This document shows, one piece after another, positions 12,080 to 23,574 of a DNA stretch of 59,677 bases. Each line of letters begins with the position of its first letter. Within the stretch, counting starts at the first letter, position 1. The stretch is from Brachionus plicatilis (taxonomy: Eukaryota; Rotifera; Eurotatoria; Ploima; Brachionidae). The translations under genes were made by a program, and so were the position numbers. The stretch is from positions 2,512,960 to 2,572,636 of the forward strand of contig QEOQ01000303.1 of NCBI GenBank assembly GCA_010279815.1, in the 5' to 3' direction. A model generated the notes under the pieces. That model made no database searches, was not told the DNA's origin, and saw nothing but the letters and a program-made list of their open reading frames with translations.

Positions 12080-12312
12080 AATACAGTACAATTTATAACT
12101 AACTTGTACATTTCTTTTCCTCGACTCTTCCTCTTCCTTTCCTTGGCTCTTCCTCAACTCTTCCTCATCTTTTCCTTTTCTTTCCTAAGAGTTGAAGAAA
12201 GGAAGAGTTGAAGAAAAGAAAGAGTATAGGAAGTGAAGAGGAAAGGAAGAAGAAGAGTCGAAGAAGAGTTGAAGAAAGGAAATGTACAAGTTAGTTTTAA
12301 ATTGAACTGTAT
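12080..12312. repeat. Near-perfect hairpin with polypyrimidine/polypurine arms
   Basis: Arms of about 110 bp face each other around a centre near 12190. The outer parts read ATACAGT(A/T)CAATTTA and ACTAACTTGTACATTT. The inner parts are almost pure pyrimidine (CTCTTCC repeats) on the left and pure purine (GAAGAG repeats) on the right. It immediately follows the TIR element ending at 12078. Such sequence can form a long cruciform or triplex. It has no coding function that I can support. Confidence 0.8.
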
Positions 12313-12520
12313 ATCTGAAGTCATTTGTAACTCTAAAATTGGTATTTCAACTTCATGAACAGGATCATTCTCTTCGTTGTGATAATACGGAGCCAAATCT
12401 TGTTCGTCTTGCCAGTATTCATGCACCAACATCTCACAAAAGCAAGTTAGCTTCGACCTGCGTGCACAGAAGATGCCAAACATGCGATTCGCATACCCAT
12501 CAGATCAAGCAAGTTTGATG
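12313..12520 (-). pseudogene. Coding-like remnant next to the hairpin, unidentified
   Basis: On the minus strand from about 12520 an open stretch encodes a sequence rich in Cys, His and acidic residues (FCARRSKLTCFCEMLVHEYW then DEQDLAPYYHNEENDP). Base composition is less AT-rich than the surroundings, as in real exons here. The frame then runs into the hairpin arm, so the 3' part is not natural coding sequence. No splice signals or family could be assigned. It may be a gene fragment captured beside a foldback element. Confidence 0.35.
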
Positions 12521-12635
12521 GCTTGTTTTATTCAAAAAAGCTGAGCTAGTTGAGAGAAAAGAAGAGGAAAGAAAAGGATTCCTGTTATTTACTAATCAAT
12601 TAAATAAAAATATTTAAAAAAAAACTTTTTATTTA

Positions 12636-13627
12636 CAGTAGTGTTACGATAACTGTATTTTACTATATTTAACGTAAAATATCGTAAATTTACGTAAAAT
12701 TACGAAAGTAAAATTTAGTAAATTTACGGTACTTCAAGTAAAATATAGTAAAAAATAGAAAAAACCAAAATTTCCAAAAAAAACGAAGTTTTGACATTAA
12801 AATTTTTTACCTTTTTTACGCAAATTATGATAAATTTTGGTAAATTTTGATTAAATAGAGTAAAAAAATGAAAAATTTAGTAATTTTGAAATTTTTTATT
12901 AAAAAAATTTGAAAATAAAAGAGAAAAAACAAAAAACGTGCAACAAAATATACAAGTGGGATAAAAAGTGTTTCAAATTTCATTTTTGGCAAATTTTGCC
13001 ATTTTACTTGAATTCCCAGCCTTTTTCCACGCTTCATTGAAGCTCGAGTTTTTCGGAATATACTTTATTAGCTCATCTTATTTTACAAAATCATTAAAAT
13101 AAAAAATAATTGAAATAATATTTTTACTTTTAATTTCAAATATTTGGCTCAGATATTTTGATTGGTAAAATGCCAGCAATTGATTAGCGTCATCATTAAA
13201 CCTTCTTTGGATTTCACATTTTATTAAATTTTTTATTAAAAAAAAATATTGACTTCATCATTTTACGTTTATATAGAGAAAATGACCTTATTGATTCATT
13301 TAAACGTCTATGCAAAAGAGAAAGATTAAAAAATAAATTTTAAGTATTTTTTATACCACTTGTATATTTTGTTTTTTCTCGTTTATTATCAAATTTTTTT
13401 AATAAAAAAATTGAAATTACTAAATTTTTCATTTTTTTTTACTCTTTTAATCAAAATTTAGAAAAATTTATCATAATTTACGTAAAAAAATATAAAAAAA
13501 ATGTAAAATTTACAATTTTTTTTTTCTCAAAAAATAAAATATAAAAAAATTTTGTTTTTTTTTTGACATTTTGGTTTTTACTATATTTTTCGAAAAATAT
13601 AGTCAAACAGTTATCGTATCACCACTG
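12636..13627. mobile_element. 992 bp foldback element, CAGTGGTG family
   Basis: The ends are CAGTAGTGTTACGATAACTG at 12636 and, in reverse complement at 13627, CAGTGGTGATACGATAACTG. The arms are about 300 bp long and recognisably inverted: both contain ACTATATTT, TTTACGTAAA-type motifs and ATATACAAGTGG. They surround a spacer of about 370 bp. A short relative consisting of the outer arms only lies at 58921-59079. No ORF of note. The CAG start hints at hAT-type mobilisation, but no clean 8 bp duplication is seen. Confidence 0.75.
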
Positions 13628-16135
13628 TATTAAATTGATTTAATATTCGATTAGATATCAAATAAAAAATATATTTTCAATTTGTTTATCTACTTATTTG
13701 GACTTAATAAAATACAAAACATCTAAACTAATTTCAAACATATAAAAACAATAAGTTGAAATTGAAAAATATTCAAAACTATTGTTTTCTGTACCGAGCT
13801 AAAGCTCCTTCAGAATAATTTCAAAAAAAAAAAATAAAAATAAAAATGAAATACAATAAAAATAAAATTAAAGTTAATAAAATGAGATAAAAAAAAGAAT
13901 CAAAATAAAGTAAATAAGCTAAAAAAAAATGAAAATTGAAAAGACATAAATTGGAATAGATTGTTACATGTACTTATCGAACATATACTTTTATTTTCTC
14001 CTAAATTTTGTCATCATCCAGTAATTAATTAAAATTTGTTTACCTGAAATTAAAAAAAAAAATAAAATAAATAATTTAATAGTTATCTCATTGAATACAC
14101 TTGTTAATTGATGATGGACGCCTACTTTTGTTGATTGAAAAAAATTTAATTTTCAAGACTGCGGTTGATTTTGACAAGTTTTCGAAGGCTAATTGCAAAA
14201 TAGCAAATATCTAATGTTTGCAAACGCCTAAGGTTAGTTAGAACACTTGCAAAAGATCGGCATTAATTAAAGAACTTGAGCTTTTAATTTTCTTTTGAGA
14301 AAAAAGCGCTTCATGCTCCACTAACTTGATCCGTAGCTAAAATAATTTAAAAAAAAAATTTTTTTGATTTCTAGTATCTCTCAACGATTTAATTAGCTGC
14401 AAAATTTACAAAAACCTAATGGGCACCTCTTGAAAATCAAACTCGAAAAGTCTAGTCACTGGTACAATTATCTACCTTAAAAGACTTGATTCTGATTTTT
14501 AATTATGACACGGACAGCACTAATAATGATACGCTCTTTTTTCCAAATTGAAGCAATTTTTTCAATTCTCTCATGGATCCTGTTGTGCTAGAGAAAAATT
14601 CACAATATTTCTCTCTATTCGCTGTGGCAGTCCGATTCAATTCTATCACATAAACTGTCATTTTTAGAAAAGCTATCATTTTGACGCCATTAGCAGAGAA
14701 AAATCGCTTTGAAAATTTCAGCTTAATTATCCCGAATTAGGTATACACCGCCAAGAGAAGATAATTACAGCCAATAGTACCAATCGAGAGGGCTAGAACA
14801 AAAAACATAAAAAAGGGGAAACTTGACAACCAAGAGATAAATTTTTTTTGAATTTTTTATTATATCAAATTTTTACTTAAAAACGAGACAAATAAATTAT
14901 TTTTTTTGTATTTGAAAATTTTTTTTGCACTTCGACTTGAAGATAATTGTGAGCGGATCTTGTAAAGTAAATAATTAAGAAAAAGTTTTTACTAGTTGGA
15001 GAAAAATAAAAAAGTACAGTTACCAATCAAAGATTTACATTTTTTTTAATATTTTTTACTATTTTAAATTTCACTTAAAAAATAGATACAAAATTTTTTT
15101 TATTTAAAAAATATTGTTGGATTGGGACTCGAAGGCAGTTTGACGCAGATGTTGTAGAATAGAAAAAAATTAGGAAATAGTTTTTGATATATGAAAAAAA
15201 AAATAAAAAATGAACAAATAAAAAATAATTTTTAACAATTTTTCTTTATTTAAAAACAAAATAAAAACGTAGATTTTTGTGTTGAATATTTTTTGCACTT
15301 AGACTCGCAGGAAGGCTGAAGAGGATCTTACTAAATCAAAAAAAAATTAAGAAAACAGTTTATTATAGTTATAAAAAAAACTTGTAAAAAGAGGCACATT
15401 TAAAAAATTAGAGATTTTTTTTTTATTAAAAAAGAATTTAGGCATTTTATTTTTAAAAAATTTTATTATTTTTTAGACAATAAATTTTAAAAAAAAATTT
15501 TATGGTTAGAAAAAAATTTCATTATTCATTTAAAAATCCGCCAAAGTGATACAAAAATTAAAAAAAAAAAATATTTTTTTTAGTGAAAGTCAAGTCTCTG
15601 TTAAAAAAGAAATGTTAAAAAATTGTAATGTTTTTTGTATCTCTGCCGTAGCAAAAACATTATTATTCAATCAGTTTGTTTATTTCGTAAATCAAGCCGG
15701 ACTTTGGGGCCCGCGCACACTTTCAATCATTCTCATAGATAATTAGGAAGGTTGAAAAAATTCTCACCAAATTTCAATTACGTGATTAATTGATTAATTT
15801 GGTGAAAAATTTTGGCCAATTTTTGAATTCGGCACAGTCCATTCATTAAAAAGTCTCATAGACTAGGTTTTGCATTTGACTTAATTGGTAAATTATGGCT
15901 GGGAATTGATGCAACAGATTCTATCTTTTCCTTCTCTCTCTCTCTCACTGGGAATAGTTCTGATAAAAGTTATCTATTCAGCTAGTAGCTGGCTTTCTCG
16001 TTCACATACGACAAATTAAAGGCCTGAGAACTCAATATTGATTGAATATTGAGTAGAGAGCAAGACTAGCGGCTCTTTTCGGACCTAATTAGTTTGTTTA
16101 TACGCTATTCCCGTGCTTGCTCCAAATCCACTTTG
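13628..16135 (+). promoter_or_regulatory. Upstream region of the Dlx gene: candidate regulatory DNA and diverged tandem repeats
   Basis: No gene is visible. 14120-14770 has higher complexity than the neighbouring A/T runs and may hold regulatory DNA. From about 14929 to 15400 three diverged units of about 180 bp repeat, each opening with a GACT(T/C)G segment and a GATCTT-like segment followed by A/T tracts. At 15774-15800 there is a cluster of TAAT cores (CAATTACGTGATTAATTGAT), the kind of site bound by homeodomain proteins, and another TAATTAG at 16087. CT repeats at 15930-15950 resemble GAGA-factor sites. At 16029-16053 there is a 10 bp inverted repeat, ACTCAATATT, with a 5 bp spacer. All functional meaning is inferred. 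Confidence 0.4.
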
Positions 16136-16143
16136 TATAAATA
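16136..16143 (+). promoter_or_regulatory. TATA box of the Dlx gene
   Basis: TATAAATA sits about 1 kb before the start codon in a stretch of normal base composition. A start site would be expected near 16166. The likely 5'UTR exon runs to AAAAAAAGAG at 16210, followed by a GTAATT donor. The matching acceptor TTTAATTTAG ends at 17112, 41 bp before the ATG. Confidence 0.5.
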
Positions 16144-16210
16144 ACGATCAGAGCTCACAGATCCAAGCATCAAAATCAGAATAGAACATAGCAGCACAAG
16201 AAAAAAAGAG

Positions 16211-17112
16211 GTAATTAAAAAGAGATCACAGCGTGAGGATATAGCAAGGTCTGATTTTGAAAAAAAGTAGGCATTTGTTTTTCTGCTAGCACGACACTCA
16301 CTCGTTTTGTCGAGGTATACAAGGCATCACAAATCTATTTCAAGTGTCATATGTGTATTACAGTCTCTGAATAGACTTGCTCTGCAACTATTCCAGGAAT
16401 TTTCGGTCTTTGTCATCTAGCAATTCCATTTTTAGTGTCCATAATTCTAGGCTTGGAAGTTTAGATTCGGATTTCTTTGTTCAAAATTGTCTCTTACCTC
16501 GCTAGGCTAAATAACAAATTAAAAAAAAAAATTTTTCTATCATTTAATTTTTAAAAAAATCATTAGAAAAAAAATTTTTTTTGTTTAAAATTGACTCGTA
16601 CTTCGCAAGGCTGAATAACAATTTTAAAAAAAATTTTCTGTCATCTAATTTTTAAAAAAAAATCATTAAAAAAAAAAATTTTATTATCTAATTTTAAAAA
16701 AAAAATATGAACATTGTATAAGTAGTAAAGAAATGATCAGTTAGTGTGATGGCTTAGCACAGTCGTGATCATACCTGCCCTTGCTTGCTGCATTTACTTT
16801 TGTTTTTTATGTGTGCTAAAACAAAGATTAAAATCTATTTATTTGATGATTAAATTGAGTTTTTCTCTCTCTCTCTTTGGTCAAAGTCGTTGCTCTTTGA
16901 TTCACCATTCTAGATAAGCAAAGAATTTAGCGAAAAAAAAAAAAAAAATTTTCCAATTAGGTGGAGTAAACAAAACTTTTCATTTCTACAACAAAAAAAA
17001 AAATTTTTTTTTTTCCAATTGGTCAAACAATATCGAACTCGAATATTTTTGTCATTGGTCCATTCGATTGATTTTACGGCCTTATATTTATTTGTTTATT
17101 TGTTTAATTTAG
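16211..17112 (+). other. Likely 5'UTR intron of the Dlx gene
   Basis: GTAATT at 16211 and the acceptor AG at 17111-17112 delimit a 0.9 kb intron. Inside, a unit of about 104 bp (AATTGWCTC.TAC then CGCWAGGCT.AATAACA and A/T tracts) is present twice, starting near 16484 and 16588, followed by shorter A/T repeats. A CT repeat lies at 16865. Two homonucleotide runs precede the acceptor. Confidence 0.45.
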
Positions 17113-17153
17113 AAGAAAAAAAAAGTCACAATAAAATTAAAACGACTTGTAGA

Positions 17154-19465
17154 ATGAACCAAGTGCAAGAGAGTGCATTGAGCAATGGCCTTGCCGTGGC
17201 CACCGACACTGCCGGCACCGCCACCGACTACATGTCCAAAGTATCGCCCAACCACCACTACAACAAGTCATTGTCGAGCTTGTCCAGCTCATCGCTGTCC
17301 ACGTCCTCATCGCCGCTTCTCAACACCACACATTTCTACGCCCAGGACACCCACTATTCAAGCTACTACTACCCCAACTACCAGTTTAACCCGACGGCGG
17401 CGTACAGCACGGCCGCGTCCGATCAAACCCTGCCCGGTCCCTATGCGGACCTCTACTCAAAAATGTCGGCCTCGTCCTCCTCGGCCTCTTGTTCGCCATC
17501 GTCAACTTCTTCATTCGCCAACCAGCAGTCTACCACACCGCCCATCAACAGCTTCGCTCATTTCAGTGCCAACTACCAGAGCGGCGCGTACACCCAGCAG
17601 ATATCGCCGCCGGCCCTGCAGCCATCTCAGAGCAAGGGCGCACATTCGGACAAATCGATGGGCGCCGACAGAAAGCCTGCCGGTGCTGGCGCAAGGGGCA
17701 AAAAAATGCGAAAGCCAAGAACCATCTACTCGAGCTGCAATCTCATTCAGCTGAACCGTATCTTCCAGCGAAAACAATATTTGGCTCTGCCCGAGCGGGC
17801 CGAGCTAGCTGCCTCGCTCGGACTAACTCAGACTCAAGTAGGCACTTTTTTTTTTTTTGTTGCTGATCTAGAGATAAGGCGGCACACACACAATGTTGCA
17901 TAAGTATCGCCAAAAGCCCAAGTCACTGAGAGTTAAGTAGCTTGGACGTTAAGAAAGATTTAGATTGAGATAAGTGATTAGGGCCACATGCTAAATTAAG
18001 CACTCGTAGACACAAATGGCATCCTTTCATGTTTTATAAAATTTTTTTCTTTTTTTTTTTTAGTCTTTGGCTCAGATTTTAGAGAAAAAATATTTAAAAA
18101 AAATTTTTTTTTTTCTCCAAAATTTAATTCAGGATTTTCAATGTGAAAAATTTTAGAAAAAAATTTTTTAATTAATCATGTTCAAAATTTTAGAAAAATA
18201 TTAAAAAAATACGAGAGAAAAAATTAAAAAAATTTTTTTTCTATAATTTTTAATTCAAGGTTTTCAATGTGAAAAATTTTAGAAAATTTTTTTTTCCTAA
18301 AGTTGAATTTTATTAATTTAAAAATTGGTCTGGCAGAACGGTTGTTACAATTGGAATGGATACTTAGTTCTTACTTTCAGCCACATGATTTAAATTTTGA
18401 ATACAAAGATTGAAATAATAGACTTTAACTTAAAGTTAAATATGAATTTTCAATGAGAAAAAAATATAAAATTTTTTTTTATTTAATCATGTCATAAATT
18501 TAGAGAAAAGATTGGAACAAAAAAAAATTTTTTTCATTTAAAAGTAATTTTAGATTGTCTATTACAGAAAAATAAAAAAAAAAATTTTTTAATTTTATGT
18601 CTAAAATTTTATAGAAAGAAAATTGAAAAAAAATTTTTTTCTGTAATTATTAATTCAGGCTTTTCTGAGTTAAAATCTAAATATGAATTTTCTAAGAGAA
18701 AAAAAAAATTTTTTTTTTGAAGTCAAAAAATAATCAAGATTTCAATACGAAAAAATTAAGAAAAAAATTAATTTATTTAATTAATAGGTAAAAATCTGGT
18801 TCCAGAACAAACGATCCAAATTCAAAAAGATCATGAGCAAACACCAGAACAAGAATGGCAAAGTGGATGTGGACAATGAGGAGATGATAGACGAGGAGAA
18901 AATGGCCGAGATGGGAAGCGATTGTGAAGAAGAAGAGTCCGGAGTGTCCAACCGAGTGGAGTTGAACAAAAAAGACGACGAAAACAGCATTGCACAAGCA
19001 GAACCGCAAGCTGAGCCGAAGCTGTCGACCTCGTCATACCTGTCCGAGTCATCGACAGGCTCAAGTTCGCCGAGCTCTTCGTCGCCAGTGGCCTCGCTTA
19101 CGTCATCGGCCCTATCAACTAACACCAGTGATGCTATAAACAATTGGACCAATGCGTACACAAATTACGTCAGCTATCCCAATCCAAACATGTACACAAT
19201 GAATCCAACAGCGTACAATCCAAATTGTCATCACTTTAACATGATTCAGCCCCTATCGGCTTCATCGCCCGGCTTGCTCGCTAATAATAGCATAGACAAC
19301 TCGTACAGCTATTCAGCAAACACAACCAACGCTTATAATTATCAGTTTTACAATGCCAATGCGCAATATGCACAATCCACATCGGCTCCAATCTACCCCA
19401 ATTATCCAACTAATTATGTCTCTAATCCGAGCTGCATTCCAAACGGAGAGCAGACTTGGAGTTGA
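17154..19465 (+). CDS. Dlx: Distal-less / Dlx homeobox transcription factor, 453 aa
   Basis: Two exons, 17154-17837 and 18788-19465, join in phase to 453 residues. Distal-less proteins are nuclear DNA-binding regulators of appendage, sensory and neural development. The homeodomain spans residues 185-244: it starts [10 protein letters not shown], has the family hallmark [19 protein letters not shown], and ends with recognition helix [13 protein letters not shown]. The intron falls between homeodomain positions 44 and 45, the site used by Dlx genes in other animals. The N-terminal region is Ser/Tyr/Pro-rich and low complexity. After the homeodomain come an acidic stretch (about residues 252-285), a Ser-rich run and an Asn/Tyr-rich tail. 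I chose the ATG at 17154 (MNQVQES) because upstream in-frame sequence precedes the intron acceptor. Exon 1 is strikingly GC-rich. Paralogue identity within Dlx was not tested. Confidence 0.95.
17838..18787 (+). other. Dlx intron with A/T tract repeats
   Basis: The 950 bp intron (GTAGGC donor, AATAG acceptor) is almost entirely alternating A and T homopolymer runs. A unit reading TTTTCAATGTGAAAAATTTT recurs near 18133 and 18257, with weaker copies farther on. No coding or TIR structure is seen. Confidence 0.7.
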
Positions 19466-19595
19466 AAAATGAGTCATTTTTTTTTTTACAAAATGATGTT
19501 ATATTTAAAATAATTTAATTGTAAAAAATTTTCGAAATCTATGATGTTCATTAGTACCAATGGAAACAAAAAGCATTCACACAAGCTAGATTGTA

Positions 19596-19601
19596 AATAA
19601 A
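19596..19601 (+). promoter_or_regulatory. Poly(A) signal of the Dlx gene
   Basis: AATAAA lies 130 bp after the stop codon and is followed by a GT-rich stretch (TTGTGTGTATGTTGTGTGG at about 19612), the classic downstream element for cleavage and polyadenylation. Confidence 0.7.
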
Positions 19602-19915
19602 TGTGATTTTTTTTGTGTGTATGTTGTGTGGATTAATTGAGTTATTATTATTATTATTATTGAGAAATTTTTGATTTTGTGCTTTTTTTTTTATTTTTTT
19701 TTCTAAATCTATTTTTTTTTTGTTCAAAATTTTTTATTTATTTTTTTAAAAATTACAAAAAAAAATGTTAATAAATATTCGAAAAAATTAGTTTTTTTAT
19801 TTTATTCAACGTTGTTTTGAGTCTTTAAACAGTGAAATGAAAGTTTGAAGTCAAAGAAAGGAATTTGATTGTTTTTAGAAATTGTGTTTTGTATTTTTTG
19901 AAGATCTTTTAAGAA

Positions 19916-19998
19916 GTGAATTACATTAAAGAGGCGCTGGAAATGGGTGCACTGGACCTCTCTCCTAAGACGACGACCTGTGTCTGTATTTCGTAATT
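19916..19998 (+). other. Short GC-rich patch with an open frame, unidentified
   Basis: About 65 bp of normal base composition stands alone in A/T-rich DNA after the Dlx gene. One plus-strand frame reads EALEMGALDLSPKTTTCVCI and stops at a TAA. It could be a lone 3' exon or a captured fragment. No partner exons, family or flanking repeats were found. Confidence 0.25.
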
Positions 19999-22900
19999 GT
20001 CAAAAGAAAGAAAAATTAAACCAACAAAAAAACTCAATAAATTGAAAATTAAATTATTTTTAATTGTAAAAATAGAAATTATGTAATTTTTTTTTAAATT
20101 TTTTTCTGAGCATGTTCTTCTTGAATTCGAGAAAAAGAATTTTTTTTATAATTTTATATTTAATTTTTTTGTCATCAGGCGTAATTTTTGAAATAAATAA
20201 ATAAAATTAATTTTCTTATCATGCTGAATTTAGACATCAGTCTAGTTGACAAATCATTAAGGTGTCAAAACCTTGGTGTCTTATCTTTATTCAATGTCTC
20301 GAATATATTAATAAACTAAAACTTATTAAAATTAATTTTTCCATATTTGTTAATTTCTAACTGAATTGTTATTCCTTTTGAAGAATCGAGTCACATACTT
20401 GACTCCATATTTAGGCAAATCTATTTTATCTATATTTAAGATTCTTTATTATTAAATAAAGTAATAGTTATTTATTTTTTTTAATTTTTACTTCCCCTTA
20501 AGGAGGTTAATTAATTTCAGATAAATAAATAAATAAATTAGTTATAACAAAATTTTTTTGTTGTCTCAGAAATCTATTGCAAAGAAGAACCAATTTGTAT
20601 TCAATCTTTTTCTATTTTATTTTATTGTCACCCAAGTCTTAATTGGAATTTTTACTTTCTAATTCAAAACGTATTTTACATACTTTATTTTTTATTAATA
20701 TTATTGTCAATGTCAAAATGAGTTTTAGCACTCAAAGCCATTAAATCCAATAAATTAACTATCTACTAAAAAAGAATAACTTTTATAAGAAAAATATTGG
20801 TTAAAACATTCTTGCAGTAACCTTAAAAAAAGAATAAAAATATATTGATCTTTTTCTACGGATATGTTAGTATTTACAAAGAGAATTAATAAAAAGTAAA
20901 GCTTTGGCAGTTAATGTTTTCTTTTTGAATGATCCACAACTTTAAATTATGGCTCGTGGTTTGATTGATTTAAAATATTTTAAAATTAATAATTTGAATT
21001 TTTTTAAAAAATATTAAAAAATAAATTCTGACAAAAAATTTTTATTTACAAATATTTTTTTATTAGTTAATTATTCATGGTTTTTTCACGATTAGTTTTT
21101 TGTTTTAATTAAATTGGATTGTAAGCTACTAATTTAATTAAAATTAAATTCGGAAAAATGTTTATTCATTGAAAATTTTCTTTCTTCTTATTGTTTTTTT
21201 TTTATTGTAATATTATTAAAAAATCGTTATATGCAGCTATAATTTACAAATTATCATAGTAAAGTTTTTAACAGAATATTATATAACATTCGATCAATTA
21301 TCAGATAATCTGCTGTAATCATGGCAATTTAAAAGACAAACTAATTATTTTTTATGAATTTAGAAAATAAAATCAATTTAAATGATTTTAAATGATTTAA
21401 TAAATGGTTTAAAACATTTAACCTATTTTTTTTCAAATTTAATTTAAACTAAATATGAACATATTCAGAAATTAATAAGTAAAATCTTATCAGCCATTAA
21501 TATGTTCAACATTGAACTAATAATTAAAAAATTAACCAAGAAGTCATTCAAAATTTTTCTGGTTTTTTAAGTTTGGATTTTTTTTTGGTGAAAATTGGCT
21601 GATTTTTATATTATTTAATGCAAATTTTTTAAAGGAAAAAATATTATTTTAATGTGTGTGTAGGTGATTTAAATATGTTGAATAAAATTTTAGTGAACTT
21701 TTTTCTTGGTATTAATTTTCTTCTTCTAAAAAAATAATAAAATTCCTTTTTTCTTTATTCTCATACTTCATTTAAAAAATAAGCTAAAATTTAAATTTTA
21801 TTTTTACAAAATTAAAAATATCAAATTTTCATTTTCTTCATGCAGCTGAAAGGGATAACCAAGATTCTTTCCAAATTGCCTTGGTTTTAACTAAAACTTT
21901 ATTTTTATTAACAAAATATCAAATTACATAAAGATTTTTTTTTTAAATCTATTAATTAGTCTCCAACAAATCTTGAATATATGGGCTTATTTACAAGGGT
22001 TAATTATAGTGAAAATCTTTTATCGAGTTTAAAATCTAGCGAAAAATTTTTCTCGGCAACTGAAAAATAATTTAAAAAGACTCATAAAACATTTGCTTAT
22101 TAATTTAGGTTTTGAATGACACTTTTTCATCTTCAATAATTTTTTTTCCTTTTTTCTTGATTGAAAAAGAAATTCTACCAAATTTTGTAAAATTTTTGAA
22201 TGCTAAAACATTTTTCGATCAGAAATTTCATATTAAAATATCTAAAATATTACAAAGAACCAAATGAAAGTGTTTAGGCACTAGATAAAATTCTAAAGAT
22301 GGATTTAATTGTGAATAACAAAAATTGTGTAATCATAAAAAACATGAATGATCATTGATCATTGATCTGATAAGAGGAAAAACAGTGAAAATTCCAAAAA
22401 ATTCAAATTATTCCACTGAAAATCCGAAATTCCAAAAAAAACTTTCTATTGTATTTAAACAGAATTTTTAAAAATTTATTTCATATTTTAGTTTTTAATT
22501 CTCAAATTTAAAATGATATTATAGAAATTTCTTTATTCAACTTTTGAGTTTTTCCAACAAAATTTTTTAAGTTGAATTAAAATTTTTGAAAATTTAGCTA
22601 ATTTGGGGCACAATTTTAATTTTAAAAAATTTAAAAAAAATTAAGAAAAATTAAATTTTTTTTTCATAAATTATTTATCACAAAATCAATTATATTCAGC
22701 CTGGAACCTAATTCTTGCATGAAATTTTTGGTCTTATCAAAATAGTTTTACCAAAGGATTTGAGCGAATTGTTTTAAGCCCGAAGATTTTGATGTGAGCA
22801 TCTAATATTTTTGGGTCATCTAAAAGCCTAGTGAAATCACGCTATAATTTACGTGTTTTAGATTTGAAAATTTGATAAGATTTGAATAATTTAAAATGCG

Positions 22901-23574
22901 ATCAGTTCATAGGCTGATTTAAATATTTGATAAGTACAAAAGTCCGAGTTTTTCAGAGTGTCGATGCCAATTGTTGATCAATTTTAATTAGCTTCAGGTA
23001 TTTCTTATCGCTTCATCTCTATTATTTGAATATTCTCTTCTAAAGAAAAAATAAAAAATCAATTACATAACATATTTAACTCTTATCTATGCAAGGCATC
23101 TTTCCGAATTTTGAATGACATTTTGTTGCTTAAAATAACATTTGTAGACAAAACTTAGCTGCTTTGCTTCAATAAACTTCAATTAGATAACAACTCTTCG
23201 AGACAAGCACACAAAAGCATAATTCTTATACAGATAATCAAACTTTATGGAAACAAATCGATTAAAATTTAATTGTCCAAAATAAACTAAACTTGCCTAA
23301 AGCTAAAGTACATTTTTTTAAGTTAATTTGAATCAAACAAAATAAAGGAAGCTTTTTGTTCGAGTTGTAATTGTTTGGAAAGAGCATGATAATTTATTTT
23401 TTGTACTAATTCAGTCATCTATATATTTTTGAACGTCAATCAATGTCAAATATTGGGCAGAATTTATTATCTGTTTAGAGGATAATTAAAATATATTCAA
23501 TAATTAAAAATAAGCAAATATGTGTTTTTTTAATATTTAATATTTTTTAATCAATGCTAAAATAATATTGACTG
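19999..23574. other. Intergenic AT-rich DNA
   Basis: About 3.6 kb with no convincing gene, RNA or transposon end. A patch at 22690-22990 has somewhat higher complexity but no open frame or splice pattern that I could support. Confidence 0.6.

Noticed and set aside
12825..13037. 70-codon minus frame
   Set aside because: Lies in the arm and spacer of a foldback element; hydrophobic A/T-driven composition only.
17185..17754. Long plus-strand frame of 189 codons (and 125 codons at 17489-17866) overlapping Dlx exon 1
   Set aside because: Pro/Arg/Thr-rich shadow frames created by the GC-rich low-complexity exon; the Dlx frame carries the homeodomain.
18773..19161. Three minus-strand frames opposite Dlx exon 2
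   Set aside because: Antisense shadows of a Ser/Asp/Glu-rich coding exon, with no family signal.
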